This document shows, piece by piece, positions 62,926-64,000 of a stretch of DNA of 64,000 nucleotides; position 1 is the stretch's first letter, and the number at the start of each line of letters is the position of its first letter. The DNA is taken from positions 26,352 through 90,351 of the forward strand of contig DASZRW010000042.1 of the NCBI GenBank assembly GCA_035549015.1, in the 5' to 3' direction. The notes beneath the pieces are model-generated. The model saw only the letters and a list, made by a program, of their open reading frames with translations, was not told the DNA's origin and searched no databases. This DNA comes from JAFDZV01 sp035549015 (GTDB lineage: Bacteria > Bacteroidota > Ignavibacteria > OLB7). A program made the position numbers and the translations under genes.

Positions 62926-63933
62926 CGCACCGAAGCCCGGAGGGGCATCCGGACGGATCACCAGCAGGTCGTTGTGCAGCTCTACGTTGCCATCAGTGGC
63001 ACGGAAGACCACGCGCTGTGAGGTCATCGCGTACATCGGATGGCTCACGCTCATGTGAACGCCATCCATGCCATCGTCACTGACGGCCGGTTGCACCACC
63101 ACGTGTGAGCCGCTTGGAGCGCCAGCCAGGCGGCTGCGCTGCTGGTGCGTCATGGATTGCCCCAGCACCATGGATTCGAATCCTCGCGTGCCGTAGTCCG
63201 CCTCAACATGGCTTTCGCCGCCAAAGTGCGCCGCGGTCAGGGGATCACGTTCGCCGGCCGGGCCGAACTGCAGTGGCTGCTGTCTGGGCATATCCGCCGG
63301 CTTTTCTGCGATCGGTTCCCAGTGATGCCGGCAGTTGTAACCACCGCAGTACGTCTTCACCGGCAGGCCCTGGCCGTTGTCCATCTGGGCGATCTCATCA
63401 GCCGTGAACACCTTGCCCACATGAGCCCGGCAGAACTCCCGCTCGCCGCGCGGGCCTGCATAGCGGAAGCGCTCAATGCCCAGTTGCGTGGCGCCATGCA
63501 TCGTTGCCGTGCGGTTGTACGCACTCAGGGCGGTGGATGTTACTGTCGCAGCACGATACTGCACGCCGCCCATAACCTGGGCTATGCGGTTCTCCATGTC
63601 CTGGGCAGACCGCTCACGGCGCAGACCGTCCTCGATGATCCGGGCGACACGCCCATCGATGGCTCCCTGCATCTGCGCAAAGGAGCTACTGGCGCGTACG
63701 GTGATGCGGGCCAGTGTATCGCGGTCCGGCGGCGGCATCCTGGTATCACTCAGGAACTGCGCCTGGCGCTCCGCGTCGCGCAGCATCTGATCGCGCAGCA
63801 CCTGCGGCGCCTTGCTCGTGGCAATCAGCCGCGATACCTGCTGGCGAATCTCGGCGGAACTCAGGCCGCGGCGTACGCCGTCGGCCACCAGGCTGCGCAG
63901 CTCGCGTTCCAGGCGCTGCAGGTCATCAGGCAT
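62725..63933 (-). CDS. Mu-type phage head morphogenesis (MuF) protein, 3' end frameshifted
   Basis: The ATG follows a strong ribosome site (ggggaggtgcctg) and overlaps the stop of the upstream phage gene. Residues about 90-215 form the MuF head-assembly domain, with RNRTATM-like SAYNRTATMHG and the Cys/His pattern EFCRAHVGKVF ... CGGYNCRHHWEP. The C-terminal extension (residues 235-340) has NDLLVIRPDAPPGFGARVFA, which resembles a GNAT-type motif A. The frame then leaves the conserved one. The head domain should help package DNA and stabilise the capsid. The C-terminal part may be an effector carried with the head. Confidence 0.75.
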   Translation of the reverse strand: MPDDLQRLERELRSLVADGVRRGLSSAEIRQQVSRLIATSKAPQVLRDQMLRDAERQAQFLSDTRMPPPDRDTLARITVRASSSFAQMQGAIDGRVARIIEDGLRRERSAQDMENRIAQVMGGVQYRAATVTSTALSAYNRTATMHGATQLGIERFRYAGPRGEREFCRAHVGKVFTADEIAQMDNGQGLPVKTYCGGYNCRHHWEPIAEKPADMPRQQPLQFGPAGERDPLTAAHFGGESHVEADYGTRGFESMVLGQSMTHQQRSRLAGAPSGSHVVVQPAVSDDGMDGVHMSVSHPMYAMTSQRVVFRATDGNVELHNDLLVIRPDAPPGFGARVFATRSRRRARWGWIASRCLLRVSSALNGGDTIRGHGSVMMPTSPTTWQSDSRRACGMRSVCRIS

Positions 63934-64000
63934 CAGGCACCTCCCCGAACAGGTCCAGCATGCCACGGGATTGCGGATGAGTACCGCGCCCCAGCAGATA
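63926..64000 (-). CDS. C-terminal end of an upstream phage gene
   Basis: Only the last 24 residues (YLLGRGTHPQSRGMLDLFGE...) lie in the window. The stop overlaps the MuF start by eight bases. In Mu-like phages the gene before MuF is commonly the portal protein, which is the inference here. The visible residues do not prove it. Confidence 0.4.
   Translation of the reverse strand, partial: YLLGRGTHPQSRGMLDLFGEVPDA

Noticed and set aside
63171..63190. tRNA-like ggattcgaatcc string near the phage gene
   Set aside because: It lies within the MuF coding frame, and no cloverleaf could be built around it.

Overview
The window is high-GC bacterial chromosome, probably from the Bacteroidota/FCB side of the tree. 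Five large secreted proteins end in the roughly 80-residue type IX secretion (T9SS, Por) sorting domain. There are also OmpA-type cell-wall anchors, lipoproteins with clear lipoboxes, an LpxH-like enzyme (hence lipopolysaccharide and an outer membrane) and several genes without a Shine-Dalgarno. The GC content together with T9SS cargo and a CrtA/CrtB-like carotenoid pair would fit Kapabacteria/Ignavibacteria-like lineages. That placement is inference, since no rRNA marker is present.

Layout. 1-1000 (minus): an iron/haem/cobalamin-type ABC ATPase, overlapping a membrane-protein gene cut by the window edge. 1.3-5.4 kb (plus): a ROK sugar kinase, a lipoprotein built of cysteine-paired CarboxypepD_reg repeats, and an OmpA-like protein. 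5.5-14.0 kb (minus): a Yej/Opp-type peptide importer (binding lipoprotein, two permeases, two ATPases) with a GT39-like membrane glycosyltransferase gene lodged between the two ATPase genes. 14.4-31.7 kb: mostly cell-envelope and secretion genes (glycosidase-like T9SS protein, LpxH, aldehyde dehydrogenase, DEDDh exonuclease, T9SS proteins, a double-OmpA barrel, a cytochrome/beta-propeller lipoprotein, a parvulin foldase). 32-41.5 kb: lytic transglycosylase, PLD-like lipoprotein, CrtA-like oxygenase, GAF-GAF-PP2C phosphatase, RodZ, phytoene synthase, RadA. 41.8-52.5 kb: LexA with a candidate self-operator, a metal-ligand-substituted cyclase, a DUF1835 protein, DapD, a class A penicillin-binding protein, and a long UvrD/AddA-type helicase-nuclease. 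52.7-61.8 kb: two more T9SS proteins flanking an unusual MetH C-terminal half with an embedded GNAT-like domain, then a small lipoprotein. 61.9-64.0 kb: mobile DNA, consisting of a 5' group II intron fragment, an AT-richer block bounded by 13-bp inverted repeats, and a Mu-type phage head-gene fragment running off the window.

Most of the cargo serves the envelope: peptidoglycan synthesis and turnover (PBP1A, lytic transglycosylase, DapD, RodZ), outer-membrane biogenesis (LpxH, parvulin, OmpA proteins) and exported adhesin or enzyme cargo. RadA, LexA and the UvrD/AddA helicase form a DNA-repair and SOS theme.

No rRNA, tRNA or CRISPR array was seen. The most unusual items are the MetH-GNAT fusion, the Cys-Cys repeat proteins, the glycosyltransferase inside the peptide-transport operon, and the intron/inverted-repeat/phage junction at the right edge. 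All family assignments come from reading the translations; no database search was run.
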